A model generated the notes under the pieces. The model was given only the letters and a program-made list of their open reading frames with translations. It did no database searches and had not been told where the DNA came from. A DNA stretch of 64,000 nucleotides, from the NCBI RefSeq assembly GCF_019308285.1, contig NZ_WWEM01000039.1, positions 248,001-312,000 on the forward strand, written 5' to 3'. A program made the position numbers and the translations under genes. The DNA comes from Flavobacterium quisquiliarum. Lineage in GTDB: Bacteria > Bacteroidota > Bacteroidia > Flavobacteriales > Flavobacteriaceae. Shown in pieces: positions 61,666-64,000 of the stretch. Each line of letters opens with the position of its first letter. Positions within the stretch are counted from its first letter, which is position 1.

Positions 61666-64000
61666 TTAAATATCGATTTCTATACTTTCTCCTTTTTTCA
61701 ATATAATTTCTTTTTTATAATTACCGAAAACCAAAGTTGTTTTTCCTCCTGTTTTAGAAGAAATTACAGCATGAGATAGATTTTTATTGTTCCAAGTCAT
61801 TTCGATTTCAAATCCTCCTCTAGCACAGATTCCTTTTACCGAACCTTCTGACCAGGCGTCTGGCAAAGCAGGTAATAATCGGATTTCGTTTTCGTCTGAT
61901 TGAACCAGCATTTCAGCAACTGCTGCTGCGCCTCCAAAATTCCCATCAATCTGAAATGGCGGATGCGCGTCGAATAAATTCGGGTACGTTCCTCCTCCTC
62001 TTCTTGGTTTTTCTGTTTTCTTTCCGTCAGGATCTACATAACGAAGTAATTCACGGAACATTTTATAAGCACGATTTCCATCCCAAAGTCTTGCCCAAAG
62101 ATTAATTCTCCATCCTTTTGACCAGCCTGTGGTTTCGTCGCCTTTTATTTCTAATGTTTTCTTTGAAGCTTCGGCTAAATCTGGCGTTTTTAAAGGCGTA
62201 ATATGGTCGCCTGGGAAAAGTCCGAATAACTGTGATTGATGACGGTGTTTTGGGTCATTATCATCCCAATCAAAATACCATTCCTGAAGGTTTCCTTTTT
62301 TACCTATTTGATAGGGATACAGTCTTGAAAGTGCTGTTTCCAGTTTTTTTCTAAAATCGGCATCTGTATTTAATATTTTTGAAGCTTTTATAGTTTTATC
62401 AAAACATTCGCGAATCATAGCCAAATCAGCTGTTCCTCCGTAGAATGTTGCACCTACAAAACCATCTGCCAGTTTATATTGATTTTCTGGTGAAGTCGAT
62501 GGCGAAGTAATTAAGTTTCCATTTTTATCGTTAACCAACCAGCCCAAACAAAATTCTGCAGCACCTTTCATTAACGGATAACCTTCTTTTTTCAAATAAG
62601 TTACATCTTGACTAAAAGTATAATGCTCCCAAACATGGGTACTCAACCACGCTCCCGCCATCGGCCAGCATGCCCACATTGGGTCTTCTTTTCCAAACTG
62701 TCCAACCGGATTGGTCATGGCCCAGATATCTGAATTGTGCGCCGCAGCCCAACCTTTATCAACACCATAAAAAGTTTTGGCTGTAACTTTTCCTGTTACC
62801 GAAAGGTTTTTAATAAAACTCAAAAGTGACGAATGCATTTCGGAAAGATTGGTGTTTTCTGCCAGCCAGTAATTTTCTTCCAGATTGATATTCATCGTAT
62901 AATTACTGCTCCAAGGCGGACTTAAATGCGGATTCCAAAGTCCTTGCAAATTGGCTGGAACGCCCAAAGTTCTTGAAGAACTGATTAACAGATAACGTCC
63001 ATAATTGAAATACAAGACTTCTAGGTTTTTATCTTCTTTTCCGTCAGCATAACGCAATAAACGTTCATCTGTTGGTAAATCCGGAGCGGTTGTTTTTCCT
63101 AAATCTAAGTTGACACGATTAAAGAATTTTTGATAATCGGCAATATGAGATTCTTTTAGTTTGTCGAATGCTTTTGCGTAAGCTTTATTCAGATTTTCTA
63201 ATGCAATTGATATGTCGTCTAAACCTTCTGATGCCGGATTTTTGTCAAAACCGTTAAAGCTTGTTGCAACAGAAACAAAAATTATGGCTTCAGTCGCATC
63301 TTTTAAGGTTAAGGTTTCTCTGGAACTTGTAATCGTTCCGTCTGTTTTTTTAATTTGAACTAAACCTGTAAATCTTGTTCCTCTATCTTTTAAATTCAGA
63401 TATTTTGGGAGAACACTATATCCTGCGTTTTCATGAATTGGCGCAACGCCTCTTAGTACCATAATATTGTTTCGCACTTCTACATTTGATTTTAAAAGGC
63501 TTTTTAGATTAATATCAAAATTTAAAGCTCCTTTTTGATCTGCTGTTAATTTGATAATCATAACTTTATCTGGAGCCGACACGAAATATTCTCGCGTATA
63601 TTTGATACCCGCCATTTCGTAACTTACTTTAGAAATAGCATTCGAAAGATCCAATTCGCGATGGTAATTTACTGCTTTTCCTTTTTCGGAATTATTGATT
63701 TCTAATGTTCCTAAAGGTGCATACGATTCGGAATTTTTTCCCTGAACTTTTTTGTTGAGTTCTTCTGCCAGTTTGTAGTTTTCGTTTTGTAAAGCTTCAC
63801 GAATTGCGGGAATGTTTTTGTAAGCTTCTGGGCTCATATTGGCATTTACGGGTTCGCCCGACCAAAGCGTAATGTCATTCAGATAAATTTTATCTGAATT
63901 GGCGCCTCCAAAAACGGTTGCTCCCATTTTTCCGTTTCCTAAAACTAAGCTTTCTTCAAAGAATTCTGCGGGTTGTTTGTACCATAAAACATCTTTGGAT
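61666..64000 (-). CDS. Glycoside hydrolase family 95 (alpha-L-fucosidase-like), partial
   Basis: The gene enters from the right edge; at least 777 residues are visible, without the signal peptide. The frame stays open upstream of the Met at 63927 (SKDVLWYKQPAEFFEESLVL), so that Met is not the start. GH95 marks: WSGEPVNANMSPEAYKNIPA, TMNINLEENYWLAE (the N-x-N catalytic pair), NDPKHRHQSQLFGLFPGDHI, and PPFQIDGNFGGAAAVAEML with the late Asp. GH95 enzymes remove terminal alpha-1,2-linked L-fucose or galactose with inversion. No SusC/SusD pair lies to its left, so any utilisation locus would be to the right. Confidence 0.9.
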   Translation of the reverse strand, partial: SKDVLWYKQPAEFFEESLVLGNGKMGATVFGGANSDKIYLNDITLWSGEPVNANMSPEAYKNIPAIREALQNENYKLAEELNKKVQGKNSESYAPLGTLEINNSEKGKAVNYHRELDLSNAISKVSYEMAGIKYTREYFVSAPDKVMIIKLTADQKGALNFDINLKSLLKSNVEVRNNIMVLRGVAPIHENAGYSVLPKYLNLKDRGTRFTGLVQIKKTDGTITSSRETLTLKDATEAIIFVSVATSFNGFDKNPASEGLDDISIALENLNKAYAKAFDKLKESHIADYQKFFNRVNLDLGKTTAPDLPTDERLLRYADGKEDKNLEVLYFNYGRYLLISSSRTLGVPANLQGLWNPHLSPPWSSNYTMNINLEENYWLAENTNLSEMHSSLLSFIKNLSVTGKVTAKTFYGVDKGWAAAHNSDIWAMTNPVGQFGKEDPMWACWPMAGAWLSTHVWEHYTFSQDVTYLKKEGYPLMKGAAEFCLGWLVNDKNGNLITSPSTSPENQYKLADGFVGATFYGGTADLAMIRECFDKTIKASKILNTDADFRKKLETALSRLYPYQIGKKGNLQEWYFDWDDNDPKHRHQSQLFGLFPGDHITPLKTPDLAEASKKTLEIKGDETTGWSKGWRINLWARLWDGNRAYKMFRELLRYVDPDGKKTEKPRRGGGTYPNLFDAHPPFQIDGNFGGAAAVAEMLVQSDENEIRLLPALPDAWSEGSVKGICARGGFEIEMTWNNKNLSHAVISSKTGGKTTLVFGNYKKEIILKKGESIEIDI

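Noticed and set aside
1-64000. tRNA, rRNA or CRISPR arrays
   Set aside because: I looked through all intergenic stretches and saw no cloverleaf with CCA-like end, no rRNA sequence and no regular spacer-repeat array; a tRNAscan or CRISPR search could confirm.

Overview
The window is a stretch of chromosome from a low-GC Bacteroidota, most probably a Flavobacterium or close relative. The signs are: TAnnTTTG-type -7 promoter elements, A-rich leaders without clear Shine-Dalgarno sites, carboxypeptidase-regulatory/TonB outer-membrane proteins, lipoproteins with SCSN/SCSK-type lipoboxes, and many AT-rich palindromic intergenic repeats. No rRNA, tRNA, CRISPR array, IS element, integrase or phage structural gene was seen.

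Layout. 1-5 kb: the 5' part of an aspartoacylase-like gene (minus), uvrC, a small secreted protein and a patatin-barrel protein. 5.3-9.9 kb: aromatic amino acid breakdown (hmgA, hppD, tryptophan 2,3-dioxygenase), with a candidate promoter-driven small RNA after hppD. 9.9-19.7 kb: an M23-like lipoprotein, pgi, a large Oar-like TonB receptor, a four-helix membrane protein, an RlpA-like protein, a DinB protein and an ArsC/Spx-like protein. 19.7-23.3 kb: a hairpin-rich structured element, then yicC, a small protein, gmk, nadD and a membrane protein.

23.4-39.9 kb is the most notable part: 15 co-directional minus-strand genes, tightly packed, almost all concerned with NAD+, ADP-ribose, PRPP or nucleic acids. 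In transcription order they are: an NrtR-type Nudix regulator, a soluble HExxH (M48-like) protease, an 1801-residue protein (kinase-like C-lobe, COG1112-type SF1 helicase, nuclease-like domain, WGR), a short PRPP-synthetase homologue, a coiled-coil protein, a vWA protein, a short adenylosuccinate-synthetase paralogue, NADAR, a crystallin-J1-annotated family protein, a macrodomain, KptA/Tpt1, a PPP-type phosphoesterase, a nucleoside-deoxyribosyltransferase-like protein, an ADP-ribosylglycohydrolase and a NAMPT/NadV enzyme. Two 21-bp dyads lie over a good promoter just before the PRPP-synthetase homologue and look like NrtR operators. My reading is an ADP-ribose-responsive NAD+ rebuilding and ADP-ribosylation repair island joined to a helicase/protease module that resembles a defence system.

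40-47.4 kb: a PKD lipoprotein, a LysR regulator divergent from a DJ-1/PfpI protein, an iron alcohol dehydrogenase, a large MORN-like repeat protein and gpsA. 47.8-54.6 kb: a four-gene envelope cluster (TonB receptor, DUF4876 lipoprotein, DUF6850 barrel, di-haem cytochrome c peroxidase). 54.7-64 kb: pheS with small conserved proteins, cvpA, an AraC-type regulator with a membrane domain, an alpha/beta-hydrolase lipoprotein with an outer-membrane-like partner, and most of a GH95 glycoside hydrolase that runs off the right edge. Several families of palindromic intergenic repeats recur, including three copies of a 141-151 bp element.
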